Part shown: in pieces, positions 1 through 6,136 of the stretch
Numbering within the stretch: position 1 is the first letter of the stretch
Layout: every line of letters starts with the position of its first letter
Assembly (NCBI GenBank): GCA_900553415.1
Contig: USDH01000031.1
Span: forward strand, 1-12,218
DNA length: 12,218 bases
Direction of reading: 5' to 3'
Origin: an uncultured Collinsella sp.
GTDB lineage: Bacteria > Actinomycetota > Coriobacteriia > Coriobacteriales > Coriobacteriaceae
The notes under the pieces: model-generated
Seen by the model: only the letters and a program-made list of their open reading frames with translations
Databases searched by the model: none
What the model was told of the DNA's origin: nothing
Program-made: the position numbers and the translations under genes

Positions 1-1
1 T

Positions 2-973
2 GTTTGTGCCGGTAGGCACGGTGGCAACGGCGAGGCTTTGGCCAAAGAGGCCCTTTGCGCGGTGCGCGAGGCTGGTGGCGAGGTCGAGCTGATCAATCTG
101 TTCGATTACAACATCTTGCCCTGCACCGGTTGCGAGGGCTGCACCATGCAGATGGGAAAGATGGGCGCCGGACTGCAAAAGGAATATCACGGCTGCGTCC
201 TTAAGAACAAAGATGATGTCGACGCCATCATTCGCGAGCTGCAAACCTGCCAGGGCGTGATCTTCTCGGTCCCGACCTACGACCTTACCCCGAGCTCGGT
301 CTATACCCGCCTTGCCCAGCGCTTCTTGGCATACGAGCTTTCGTTCTTGCTCGCCATCGGTGCCGTAAAGGAGAATCCGCATACCGTTGCCGGCCTCATC
401 TCCGTCGGCGGCTCCATGCACGATTGGCAGTCCCTGGCGCTGGAGAGCCTACAGGCGACTATGTTTACCATGTCGATGACTGTCGTCGATCGCTATATGG
501 CGCAGCGCGACGGCCGCCCGGGCAATGCCTTTGTGTGGGGAGACGACGTGGAGTGGGGCGGACAGATCGCCCGCGCCCACAAGATGGGCGAGAACATCGT
601 CAAGGCTATCCAGACCCCGGTTGACGAGCGCTGCTGGCTGGGCGACCCGGATGACGGCGTGTGCCCCAACTGCCACAGCTCGCTGGTCTATCCCGGCGAC
701 AAGCACTGGGACGGTGTCGAGTTCCCGTGGGAGTGCGCGGTCTGCGGTGCCGGTGGCGATATCGTGACCGACGAGCGCACCGGCCGCCCCAAGCTCAAGA
801 TTGCCGAGAACGGCCTGATTCGCGACCGCAACGACGACCACGCGCGCGCCGAGCACCTCAACGAGATCAACAAGACCCGCGACGAGTTCTTTGCCCACAT
901 GGACGAGGTCAAGCCGCTTATGGAGAAGTACGCCAAGATGACGTTCCCCACGCTGGAGATTAAGCGCGACTAG
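2..973 (+). CDS. Flavodoxin-fold iron-sulfur flavoprotein, NADPH-dependent FMN reductase-like (5' partial)
   Basis: The reading frame is open to the window edge and 323 residues are visible. Numbering from the codon at base 2, a glycine-rich FMN phosphate loop (GRHGGNGEA, residues 4-12) appears at once, so probably only about ten codons are missing; the TTG at 38 is not a credible start. Next comes a cysteine cluster PCTGCEGC (C41, C44, C47, with C65 further on) like that of iron-sulfur flavoproteins, then the flavodoxin strand-loop VIFSVPTYDLTPSS. After the flavodoxin core lies a CPNC (C221, C224) and CAVC (C245, C248) pair 20 residues apart, typical of a zinc ribbon or rubredoxin-like site, and then a charged helical tail. 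The family carries out cytosolic flavin-mediated electron transfer; the substrate cannot be told. The gene ends 22 bp before the convergent regulator. The family call is fairly sure, the specific function is unknown. Confidence 0.8.
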   Translation, partial: VCAGRHGGNGEALAKEALCAVREAGGEVELINLFDYNILPCTGCEGCTMQMGKMGAGLQKEYHGCVLKNKDDVDAIIRELQTCQGVIFSVPTYDLTPSSVYTRLAQRFLAYELSFLLAIGAVKENPHTVAGLISVGGSMHDWQSLALESLQATMFTMSMTVVDRYMAQRDGRPGNAFVWGDDVEWGGQIARAHKMGENIVKAIQTPVDERCWLGDPDDGVCPNCHSSLVYPGDKHWDGVEFPWECAVCGAGGDIVTDERTGRPKLKIAENGLIRDRNDDHARAEHLNEINKTRDEFFAHMDEVKPLMEKYAKMTFPTLEIKRD

Positions 974-982
974 TTTTGTTTG

Positions 983-1033
983 AGCCCCGCTCGGCCTATT
1001 TGCGACAGTGCAGGTCGGCGCTGGTGCGGGGCT
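983..1033. terminator. Weak candidate bidirectional hairpin between convergent genes
   Basis: AGCCCCGC (983-990) is exactly complementary to GCGGGGCT (1026-1033). The 8-bp stem encloses 35 bases and spans the gap and the last codons of the minus-strand regulator. Neither side has a clear T-run, so this is a placement-based guess; the inverted repeat could be chance in GC-rich DNA. Confidence 0.25.
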
Positions 1034-2309
1034 TAATCCTCGGCTCAAGAAAGCCAAGGTAGATTAGGGCGCGAATCGAGAGGTGGAACAAAAAGAGGTC
1101 CTCTCCCGATGCCAGGTCGTTACCGGTGATTTCCTTGATGCGGTTAATGCGGTAGAGCAGCGTGTTTTTGTGAAGCGACAAGATCGCGGCGGTGCGCGCC
1201 GTGTTGCAGCTGTGTTGCATAAAGGCAAAGAGCGTCTCGACCAGCTCGGAATCGTGCGACTGGTCATGCTTCCAAAGTGCCCAGATTGCCGGATGGCAGT
1301 AGTTCATAAGGTTGATGTGGTCGTTGCAGATATCGAGCATTTCCATGTAGGTGTATTCGCAATAGCGATACACATGGGTGTCTTCGAGGATTTTGGTAAA
1401 GGTCGAGCCATAGCGAATGGCGGCGCGCGCCTGATTGAGGTGCGAACGCACGTCCGTTGCCTGGGAAAACGCGTTGCTGATGCCAATGAACAAATTGTTC
1501 GTGGCAGCAACGCGGGCAAGGATCGCCTCGTCGTTGGCGGGTAGCTGCGTGGAGGGCGGACGGCTTACCAGCGCCACGAGTTCGCCCTCGTACATGGTGA
1601 TAAGGCTATGGTGCAGCAGCGGCTGCAATTGCCCTCGGATGCTCTCCGCCTCGCGCGCCTCGAGCTGGGAATCTTTTTTGAGCAGGCATACGACGTAGAG
1701 GGCGGGAAGCGGGGCAAAGCCGACGAGCTGCATTTTGCGTGTGCAGGTGATGGGGTTGGGGATTTCGTCGTCCAGGAGGCGCGAGAGAAAATATGGTCCC
1801 TGTTGCGGGCCGCCCATCGAAAGAAAGCCGCCTTTCTGCAGTTCTTGCGCGAGCAGCTGGACAAAGAACTCAAAGACCTCACGGTCGCTATCGCCAAAGG
1901 CGTGATTGCGCTCGATCATCATCACTCGGCCCAGACACGTGCCGTGCACCTTGATCGCATCGGTCATGGTGTTGAGACAGAACATGTCGTTATAGCGTGT
2001 AAGCGGACCTGTCGAGCGGGCAATCTCCTCGTCTAGGCCGCATTTGATGATGTAACGCACGGCTTCGTCCTGCAGCATGTCGCCTTCGGAGAGCTCGGCG
2101 CGGGTGATGGCTGCAAAGGGAGAGTCGTCGTTATCGTCGAGCTTAAAGCCGCCACGGGCGGCATAGCGGTAGACGGGATCGACGACGAGCACCGGGTTGC
2201 CCATAACGGTAGAGGCTGTTTGCGTGAGGCTCTTGAGCCCCGCGTCGCTCAAGAGCGCCTCGAGCAGCGCTTGCTTTGCGGTGGATCTATCGGTGGTGCT
2301 CGGTTGCAT
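996..2309 (-). CDS. PucR/CdaR-family transcriptional regulator
   Basis: This 437-residue protein ends in a helix-turn-helix of the PucR C-terminal type: residues about 365-400 read HSCNTARTAAILSLHKNTLLYRINRIKEITGNDL, with the hallmark HKNTLLYRINRI. Residues about 195-300 resemble the degenerate GGDEF-like middle domain of CdaR/PucR regulators. Residues about 20-165 form an N-terminal region that could be a sensory GAF/PAS-like module; I see no clear ligand signature. PucR-type proteins are cytosolic, ligand-responsive DNA-binding regulators, usually of catabolic genes. The frame stays open upstream to 2549, but I chose the ATG at 2309 because AAGGG lies 5 bases before it, a -10-like element lies about 50 bp upstream, and the longer form would translate a repeat-array unit. 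The gene is divergent from the oxidoreductase at 2976, which it may control (inference). The ligand is unknown. Confidence 0.82.
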   Translation of the reverse strand: MQPSTTDRSTAKQALLEALLSDAGLKSLTQTASTVMGNPVLVVDPVYRYAARGGFKLDDNDDSPFAAITRAELSEGDMLQDEAVRYIIKCGLDEEIARSTGPLTRYNDMFCLNTMTDAIKVHGTCLGRVMMIERNHAFGDSDREVFEFFVQLLAQELQKGGFLSMGGPQQGPYFLSRLLDDEIPNPITCTRKMQLVGFAPLPALYVVCLLKKDSQLEAREAESIRGQLQPLLHHSLITMYEGELVALVSRPPSTQLPANDEAILARVAATNNLFIGISNAFSQATDVRSHLNQARAAIRYGSTFTKILEDTHVYRYCEYTYMEMLDICNDHINLMNYCHPAIWALWKHDQSHDSELVETLFAFMQHSCNTARTAAILSLHKNTLLYRINRIKEITGNDLASGEDLFLFHLSIRALIYLGFLEPRIKPRTSADLHCRK

Positions 2310-2358
2310 GGTTGTCCCTTCTGCCGCGTCTTCGCCGTAGTCGACGCGTGACCAAATT

Positions 2359-2367
2359 ATTATCGCA
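2359..2367 (-). promoter_or_regulatory. Candidate extended -10 promoter of the PucR-like regulator
   Basis: Read on the minus strand the sequence is TGCGATAAT: an extended -10 (TG, one base, then GATAAT, five of six matches to consensus). It would start transcription near 2352 and leave a leader of about 43 bases before the ATG at 2309. No convincing -35 hexamer lies 17 bases upstream, so it would rely on the extended TG. Confidence 0.4.
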
Positions 2368-2452
2368 GGCTGCGCGGTGCCAGGTTGTTTAAAACGATGA
2401 GTGTGGCGGTCGTATCCTCGAACGGGGACGGCGCTGCTGCTGTTGGGGGTCG

Positions 2453-2828
2453 TCTCGATCTGTAACAGGTAGGGGCCAAAAGTGGGCCTAGCTGTTACAG
2501 ATTGAGATTGTTGAGGATGGGCCGAGGGGAATGTCTCGATCTGTAACACGAGGGACGGATTTTGCCGAGTAACCGTTACAGATTTAGATCTTTCGGCAGG
2601 CTAGATTGGTTTGTCTCGATCTGTAACAGGTAGGGGCCAAAAGTCGGTCTAGATGTTACAGATTGAGATGTTTGGTCGGACCGAATTTGTTCGTCTCGAT
2701 TTGTAACATCTAAGGTCGTTTTTGGTCTGTAGGTGTTACAGATCGAGATTTTCCGACGGAACGCTCCCGTTTGTCTCGATCTGTAACAGTAAGACCCGGT
2801 TTTGCCGCGTAACTGTTACAGATTGAGA
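2453..2828. repeat. Alternating inverted-repeat array: five 55-bp hairpin units, ten 15-bp motifs every 40 bp
   Basis: The motif TCTCGATCTGTAACA and its near-complement TGTTACAGATTGAGA alternate. Left arms start at 2453, 2534, 2614, 2694 and 2774; right arms start at 2493, 2574, 2654, 2734 and 2814. Each unit is exactly 55 bp (15-bp arm, 25-bp centre, 15-bp arm) and unit spacing is 81, 80, 80, 80 bp, so motifs recur every 40 bp (once 41). Gaps between units are 26, 25, 25 and 25 bp. Arms are nearly invariant; unit 2 has the most changes in its right arm (CGTTACAGATTTAGA). Centres are diverged but share fixed bases, and in four units they lengthen the stem. The array lies between the divergent regulator and the reductase gene. 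It resembles a BIME/REP-type mosaic or a multi-operator array; it is not CRISPR because the repeats are not direct. I do not recognise the family. Confidence 0.95.
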
Positions 2829-2893
2829 TAAACCGACGGGCCGCCCCGCCCATCCCCATCCACCTGCCGCCACCTGATATTCGCCGATTTTCG

Positions 2894-2923
2894 TTGTGCC
2901 GCCGCGCTTCCATGCCATATCCT
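2894..2923 (+). promoter_or_regulatory. Weak candidate promoter of the OYE-family reductase
   Basis: TTGTGC (2894-2899) lies 18 bases before TATCCT (2918-2923), about 52 bp upstream of the proposed start codon and just after the repeat array. Both hexamers are imperfect, so this is suggestive only. Confidence 0.25.
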
Positions 2924-2963
2924 CTAGACAACTACGCGGCATCATCGCCGCCGCGCCTACAAG

Positions 2964-2968
2964 AGAGG
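2964..2968 (+). promoter_or_regulatory. Ribosome binding site that decides the reductase start
   Basis: AGAGG at 2964-2968 is only 1 base from the ATG at 2970 but 7 bases from the ATG at 2976, the normal distance. The second ATG is therefore the likely start and the protein begins MTTPASK. Confidence 0.6.
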
Positions 2969-2975
2969 AATGTCC

Positions 2976-5006
2976 ATGACCACACCTGCATCCAAGCTGC
3001 TTCAGCCCATTACGGTTGGCCCCCTTGAGCTCAAAAACCGCATTATGTTTCCGCCGCTGACCACCGGCTACGAGGAGCGCGACGGCTCCATTGGCGAGCG
3101 CAGCCTGGCTTTTTACGAGCGCCTGGCCCGTGGCGGCGTGAGCTACATCGTCATCGGCGACGTTGCTCCCGTCATGACCGCAAGCCCCACGCCCAAGCTG
3201 GCGACCGACGCTCAGATCCCCACGTTTAAGGCCCTGGCCGACGCCGTCCACAAGCACGGCGCCAAGGTCGCGCTGCAGCTGTTCCACCCCGAGTACGATG
3301 TGCCCGGTGTCGGCCGCATGGTCATGGGGTCCATGGCCGCCGCCAAGGCCGCGCAGGAGGCCAAGGCCGCCGGCGACGAGGAGACCTTTGCCGCCAAGAT
3401 GGCCGAGTCCAACGAGATTCGCAAGCAGGCCTACGCCAAGCTGCACCACGACATGCAGCACTTTGTGAACGAGGCGAGCGTAGAGCAGCTCACCCAGATC
3501 AAGGAGGCCATCGCCGCCTCGGCCGCCCGCGCGCAGCAGGCCGGCATCGATGCCATCGAGGTCCACGGCGACCGCCTGGTGGGTTCGCTGTGCTCGGCCA
3601 TCCTCAACCAGCGCACCGACGAGTACGGCGGCTCGTTCGAGAACCGCGTTCGCTACGCGCTGGAGGTCGTCGCCGCCATTAAGGAAGCCGCACCGGAGCT
3701 GATGGTGGAGTACAAGCTCCCCGTGATCATGGAGAACCCCGATGGCACGCCGCGCGGCAAGGGTGGCTTGCAGCCCGACGAGGCATGCGAGTTCGCCAAG
3801 CTGCTCGAGGGTGCGGGCATCGACATGATCCAGGTCGCACAGGCCAACCACACCGGCAACATGGGCGACACCATTCCGCCCATGGGCGCCATGCCCTACA
3901 ACTGGACGCTGCCCGTGGCCGAGCGCGTCAAGGCCCTGGTCTCCGTGCCGGTGGCAACCGTCGGCCGCGTGGTTTCGGTCGAGGCCGGCGAGAAGATTCT
4001 GGAAGACGGCGCGGCCGACATCATCGCCTATGGCCGCTCGCTCATGTGTGACCCCGACATTGCGCTGAAGGCCGCTACGGGCGAGCCCATCCGCGAGTGC
4101 CTCAACTGCAACAAGGGCTGTGTCGACGCGATTCAAAACCGCAAGTACATCTCGTGCGTGCTCAACGCCGAGAACGGTGACGAGGCGACCATAGCCATTA
4201 AGCCGGGCGAGGGCGACAAGAAGATCGCCGTGGTGGGCGGCGGTATTGCCGGCCTGGAGGCCGCGCGCGTGGCGGCCAAGCGCGGCTACGACGTGACCGT
4301 CTACGAGGCGAGCGATCACTTGGGCGGCCAGATTGTGCTGGCAGCCGCGCCTCCGCGCAAGGACGAGATCATGCGCTCGGTCGAGTACTACGAGAAGATT
4401 CTGCCCGGCCTGGGCGTGAAGGTTGAGCTCAACCACGTCGCTAGCCCCGCGGACCTCAACGCCGCCGACGCCGCGATTGTGGCTGTGGGCGCACGCGACG
4501 TGGTCATCCCCGTTCCGGGTGCCGACTCGGAGAAGGTCGTCTCGAGCTGGGACGTGCTGGCCGGCAAGGTGGAGCTCAGCGGCCGCGTCGCCGTCATTGG
4601 CGGTGGCCTGGTGGGCACCGAGACTGCCGAGTATCTGCTGCAGCACGGCTGCGAGGTGGCGATCGTGGAGATGCTCGACAAGATTGCCGCGGGCGAGTCT
4701 GAGACCATTCTGCCGCTGATTATGAGCGACTTTGCCGAGCATGGCGTTGAGCAGCATGCTAAGACCCGTCTGACCGCTATTACCGACGAGGGCGTGGAGG
4801 CCGTTCGCACCGCCGAGGACGGCGCCGAGGAGCCGGTGAAGATCGCCTGCGATTACGTGGTGATGGCCGTGGGCTCCAAGGCCAACGCGTTTGACCTGGA
4901 CGGCGTGACGGTGCCCGTGACCTGCGTGGGCGACTGCTCGGGCGAGCGCACCGCCGACATCGCGAGCGCCATTCGCACGGCGTATCACGCGGCCAACGAG
5001 CTGTAG
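2976..5006 (+). CDS. OYE-family FMN/[4Fe-4S]/FAD oxidoreductase (2,4-dienoyl-CoA reductase/enoate reductase type)
   Basis: The 676-residue protein has the architecture of bacterial 2,4-dienoyl-CoA reductase. Residues 1-370 form an old-yellow-enzyme TIM barrel (start LLQPITVGPLELKNRIMFPPL, then NQRTDEYGGSFENR at 211-224). A cysteine cluster for [4Fe-4S] follows (C375, C378, C382, C394). Residues 416-446 hold an FAD-binding GGGIAGLEAA motif and residues 538-566 a second Rossmann motif (GGGLVGTETA) for NAD(P)H; the end, VGDCSGERTADIASAI, is the usual FAD-contacting tail. Such soluble enzymes reduce activated C=C bonds using NAD(P)H; relatives act on enoyl-CoAs, enoates and steroid/bile-acid enones. 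Hand alignment puts Arg200 where FadH and OYE have their catalytic Tyr, and residues about 108-170 carry an extra Ala/charged helical stretch, so the substrate may be unusual. It is monocistronic, divergent from the PucR-like gene, and followed by a strong terminator. Confidence 0.88.
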   Translation: MTTPASKLLQPITVGPLELKNRIMFPPLTTGYEERDGSIGERSLAFYERLARGGVSYIVIGDVAPVMTASPTPKLATDAQIPTFKALADAVHKHGAKVALQLFHPEYDVPGVGRMVMGSMAAAKAAQEAKAAGDEETFAAKMAESNEIRKQAYAKLHHDMQHFVNEASVEQLTQIKEAIAASAARAQQAGIDAIEVHGDRLVGSLCSAILNQRTDEYGGSFENRVRYALEVVAAIKEAAPELMVEYKLPVIMENPDGTPRGKGGLQPDEACEFAKLLEGAGIDMIQVAQANHTGNMGDTIPPMGAMPYNWTLPVAERVKALVSVPVATVGRVVSVEAGEKILEDGAADIIAYGRSLMCDPDIALKAATGEPIRECLNCNKGCVDAIQNRKYISCVLNAENGDEATIAIKPGEGDKKIAVVGGGIAGLEAARVAAKRGYDVTVYEASDHLGGQIVLAAAPPRKDEIMRSVEYYEKILPGLGVKVELNHVASPADLNAADAAIVAVGARDVVIPVPGADSEKVVSSWDVLAGKVELSGRVAVIGGGLVGTETAEYLLQHGCEVAIVEMLDKIAAGESETILPLIMSDFAEHGVEQHAKTRLTAITDEGVEAVRTAEDGAEEPVKIACDYVVMAVGSKANAFDLDGVTVPVTCVGDCSGERTADIASAIRTAYHAANEL

Positions 5007-5081
5007 TTGAACATCGCGGCCAGGCGGGGCGGTAGCACGGATCCGTCTCGCCCGGCTGTGTCCCGTCGGGTGTCAACCGGT

Positions 5082-5122
5082 GCGGGGCCTGCAAGCGCAG
5101 CAGGTCCCGCCCTTTTTGTTTT
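5082..5122 (+). terminator. Intrinsic terminator of the reductase gene
   Basis: GCGGGGCCTGC (5082-5092) pairs with GCAGGTCCCGC (5100-5110), 11 bp with one G-U pair and a 7-base loop. CC and then TTTTTGTTTT (5113-5122) follow. This is a classical Rho-independent terminator 76 bp after the stop codon. Confidence 0.9.
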
Positions 5123-5446
5123 GCTCCGATGGATGGCAATGCGCGGTAATCATGAGGAGTGAGGACGTCTACTGCCTTGCAGATCACTCAAAATTATTGG
5201 GGGAGGGGTTAATAACTATATCCTCTATACCAAAGGACATAAAGAGATGCCAATTTTGTTGACAAGCGAATGACGATTAGCTGCGAGTCAGCTACCAGCG
5301 TAAATAATCGATAAAGAAATGTCGTAATTTGGTGCCAAATGCCCAGATAACGCCGCGTCTACTTTAATTAACTGCTTTGAGCAAACAGTAAAATGCTACT
5401 ATCTAACTTGCACGTAAGAAAGCAGATTAACGGTTAAGGCTAAGAA
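5123..5446. other. AT-rich gene-free region with small palindromes upstream of the orphan HTH gene
   Basis: No credible gene is seen here. GC is about 38% over 5191-5430 by hand count, against a clearly GC-rich background. It contains a consensus -35 hexamer TTGACA (5259-5264) without a matching -10, a small hairpin TAGCTG-CGAGT-CAGCTA (5278-5294) with outer arms CGATTA (5274-5279) and TAATCG (5305-5310), and a palindrome ATTTGGTGCCAAAT (5327-5340). This could be an operator-rich leader, the remnant of a mobile element, or a small RNA locus; the sequence does not decide. Confidence 0.5.
5394..5402 (+). promoter_or_regulatory. Candidate extended -10 promoter of the orphan HTH gene
   Basis: TGCTACTAT is an extended -10 (TG, one base, TACTAT, five of six matches). 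It lies 45 bp before the start codon in AT-rich DNA. The -35 region (around 5374-5379) is poor. Confidence 0.4.
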
Positions 5447-5851
5447 GTGGCAGGTATGTCGGAAGCAACAAGGACTCGCACGCATGCGCCCGAGGTTAGG
5501 CAGCGCGCCGTCGAGATCCTCCAAGAGGGGGTCGGTCATCGCGCCCTCGCCGCGGAGCTTGGCATTCCCCAGGCCACGGCTCGTCAGTGGGCCCGCGCGT
5601 ATGCCGTGGGCGGTGCCGACGCCGTTCTCAATGCCGGTTCGCATCATCACACCTATTCGTACGAAGTTAAGCTCGCCGTGGTCAAGGACCGCTTGGAAAA
5701 CGGCTTAACGGTTCGCGAGGCCATGATCAAGCACAAGATTCCTAGCGAGTCTTCGGTCAAGGCTTGGTGCCGCCAGTATCGCGAGAGCGGTGAGTCCGCA
5801 CTGGTCGATAAGCCGCGGGGTCGCAAGCCGCGCGTTAAAAAGGCGGAATAG
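5447..5851 (+). CDS. Orphan IS3/IS150-type OrfA-like double helix-turn-helix protein
   Basis: Up to 134 residues with two helix-turn-helix units: the first around APEVRQRAVEILQEGVGHRALAAELGIPQATARQWARAY, the second around YSYEVKLAVVKDRLENGLTVREAMIKHKIPSESSVKAWCRQY. A basic tail (DKPRGRKPRVKKAE) follows. The YSYEVKLAVV...IPSESSVKAWCRQYRESG pattern is that of the OrfA/InsJ subunit of IS150-like insertion sequences, which binds element ends. No OrfB integrase (DDE domain) follows and no flanking inverted repeats of an IS are seen, so it is an orphan: either an IS remnant or a DNA-binding protein recruited by the host. Its base composition matches the host. The start may be GTG 5447 (TAAGG 7 bases upstream) or ATG 5456 (131 residues); the sequence does not settle it. 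It has its own candidate promoter and terminator. Confidence 0.78.
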   Translation: MAGMSEATRTRTHAPEVRQRAVEILQEGVGHRALAAELGIPQATARQWARAYAVGGADAVLNAGSHHHTYSYEVKLAVVKDRLENGLTVREAMIKHKIPSESSVKAWCRQYRESGESALVDKPRGRKPRVKKAE

Positions 5852-5863
5852 CGAACGGGATGG

Positions 5864-5886
5864 TGCGCCCACAGGGGCGCATTTTT
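5864..5886 (+). terminator. Intrinsic terminator of the orphan HTH gene
   Basis: TGCGCCC (5864-5870) and GGGCGCA (5875-5881) form a perfect 7-bp stem with a 4-base loop, followed by TTTTT (5882-5886). It begins 12 bp after the stop codon, so the HTH gene is separated transcriptionally from the hydrogenase operon. Confidence 0.88.
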
Positions 5887-6081
5887 CTTGCCGCGCCAAC
5901 TTTTTGGACCGGCGCGAGCCTGTCGGGACATCCTCCAAAGTGGCCAATAAACCGCGCGCAGCAGCCCGCGCGCCTGTCGCTGCGATAGGGGAGCGTCGCC
6001 TCTCTGCTCCAAAGCGGACGCGCCCTTGCCCCGTACGCCTAAAACTCCCCAGTTGACCGAAAACCCGCCGCCGCTACTCCT

Positions 6082-6108
6082 CAATTGAGCTATAACGTTA
6101 AACAATTG
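6082..6108 (+). promoter_or_regulatory. Possible control region upstream of the hydrogenase operon
   Basis: Two CAATTG palindromes (6082-6087 and 6103-6108) lie 21 bp apart, about two helical turns, on either side of a TAACGTTA palindrome (6093-6100) containing a -10-like TATAAC (6091-6096). No good -35 is seen. The segment is AT-rich, 28 bp before the start codon. It looks like an operator or promoter region, but no regulator can be named. Confidence 0.25.
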
Positions 6109-6136
6109 CAGCGTTTTAGCATGGGGGAGTGATGGT

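Noticed and set aside
2310..2549. 80-codon upstream extension of the PucR-like gene
   Set aside because: It would translate part of the repeat array and the -10-like box, while the ATG at 2309 has a good ribosome binding site.
2453..2828. CRISPR array
   Set aside because: The 25-bp gaps and regular period invite the idea, but the repeats are only 15 bp, alternate in orientation, the gaps share conserved bases and near-duplicates, and no cas gene is present.
2453..2828. Stacked Rho-independent terminators
   Set aside because: The hairpins are not followed by consistent T-runs, and their centres are large (25 bases).
2736..4988. 750-residue open frame on the minus strand opposite the reductase gene
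   Set aside because: It lies almost wholly antisense to a protein with clear FMN, FeS, FAD and NAD motifs, is rich in H, R, G, A, L and V as expected from reversed GC-rich codons, shows no domain, and runs through the repeat array.
5080..5262. 60-residue plus-strand frame after the reductase
   Set aside because: It starts at the intrinsic terminator stem, has no ribosome binding site and no recognisable sequence.
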